DNA of 37,212 nt from a virus. The first letter of the stretch is position 1. The number at the start of each line of letters is the position of its first letter. The stretch covers positions 1 to 37,212 of IMG/VR virus record IMGVR_UViG_3300028548_004295; one strand, given 5' to 3'. A program made the position numbers and the translations under genes. Below the pieces are notes generated by a model. The model was given only the letters and a program-made list of their open reading frames with translations. It made no database searches and was not told the origin of the DNA. This document shows positions 36,890 to 37,212 of the stretch, piece by piece.

Positions 36890-37212
36890 ATGGCGAATTC
36901 AACATTTAGTGGACCAGTTAGGTCCGAAAATGGTTTTAAAACCATTGATACAAATACAACAACAGGCGTAGAAACAGATGGATTGGTAATCAATTCAGAT
37001 GGTAATATTTTTACTGATGCTGGTGCGCATACTCAGTATGTAGCAGCAACAGGATATGGTCCCGCTGACTTTATCGTAGGTAAAGGTGGCAGCCAATATA
37101 ATACTGTTGATCCGTTTACTTCAGGACTTTCAGAGTTATTTCCTTTAGGAAGTAGATTACTTTATGGTAATACTGTTTATGCATACGGTAGATTAGCAGC
37201 AACTGCTGTTAC
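36890..37212 (+). CDS. Structural protein, 5' part (continues past the window)
   Basis: ATG 36890 with a strong GGAGGAAA site. 107 codons are visible without a stop. It opens MANSTFSGPVRSENGFKTID, an N-terminal FSGPVRSENGFK stretch seen in decoration or head-fibre proteins of marine phages, then Gly/Asp/Asn-rich strands. It probably lies on the next transcript after the capsid terminator; the 104-bp gap before it shows no clear promoter. Confidence 0.75.
   Translation, partial: MANSTFSGPVRSENGFKTIDTNTTTGVETDGLVINSDGNIFTDAGAHTQYVAATGYGPADFIVGKGGSQYNTVDPFTSGLSELFPLGSRLLYGNTVYAYGRLAATAV

Overview
The window is 37.2 kb of a tailed double-stranded DNA bacteriophage (Caudoviricetes). The capsid genes (terminase, portal, scaffold, HK97-fold coat), a family A DNA polymerase of the Leu-762 type, a GroES-like protein and many small proteins of kinds seen in marine phages point to an aquatic or marine phage. 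The host cannot be read from the sequence. No integrase, lysis gene, RNA polymerase, tRNA or CRISPR array was found here. Both ends cut through genes, so the contig is larger or circularly permuted.

Layout. 1-811 is the end of a proline-rich, collagen-like structural gene. A SNF2-type helicase runs leftward (808-2253). A 335-bp divergent control region with repeated operator-like sites and a leader hairpin precedes the main rightward program. 2.6-14.8 kb is a tightly coupled replication and nucleotide-metabolism operon: SSB-like protein, archaeo-eukaryotic-type primase, UvrD-type helicase, two PD-(D/E)XK nucleases, an HD phosphohydrolase and DNA polymerase A. Embedded in it is what looks like a DNA base hypermodification set: an hmdU-kinase-helical/aGPT-pyrophosphorylase family protein, a TET-associated glycosyltransferase, a thymidylate synthase/pyrimidine hydroxymethylase homologue, and a cytidylyltransferase.

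14.9-23.8 kb holds about thirty small genes, including the terminase small subunit and a 2OG-Fe(II) oxygenase. Several sit in repeated cassettes with the same promoter-like motif, T[TA]GACTATGCTATAC, 67-82 bp upstream of the start codon. 23.8-25.7 kb is mostly non-coding: inverted repeats, GATC clusters, poly-C tracts, 14-bp tandem repeats, and two duplicated leftward modules, each with a promoter, a small gene and a terminator. The second module gene has no ATG (it begins ATT-ATT-ATT) and lies in a roughly 440-bp segment almost free of the dinucleotides GA, TC, CA and TG.

25.7-37.2 kb is the structural block in order: a 726-residue virion-associated candidate, terminase large subunit, large portal, small glycine-glycine-motif proteins, GroES-like, scaffold, head proteins, major capsid protein, a strong terminator, and the start of another structural gene.

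How it fits together (inference). The primase, UvrD helicase, SSB and PolA copy the genome. The TS homologue may supply a modified pyrimidine that the glycosyltransferase and its partner decorate in DNA. The HD phosphohydrolase may adjust the dNMP pool. The small cassette genes are likely early accessory or host-takeover functions.
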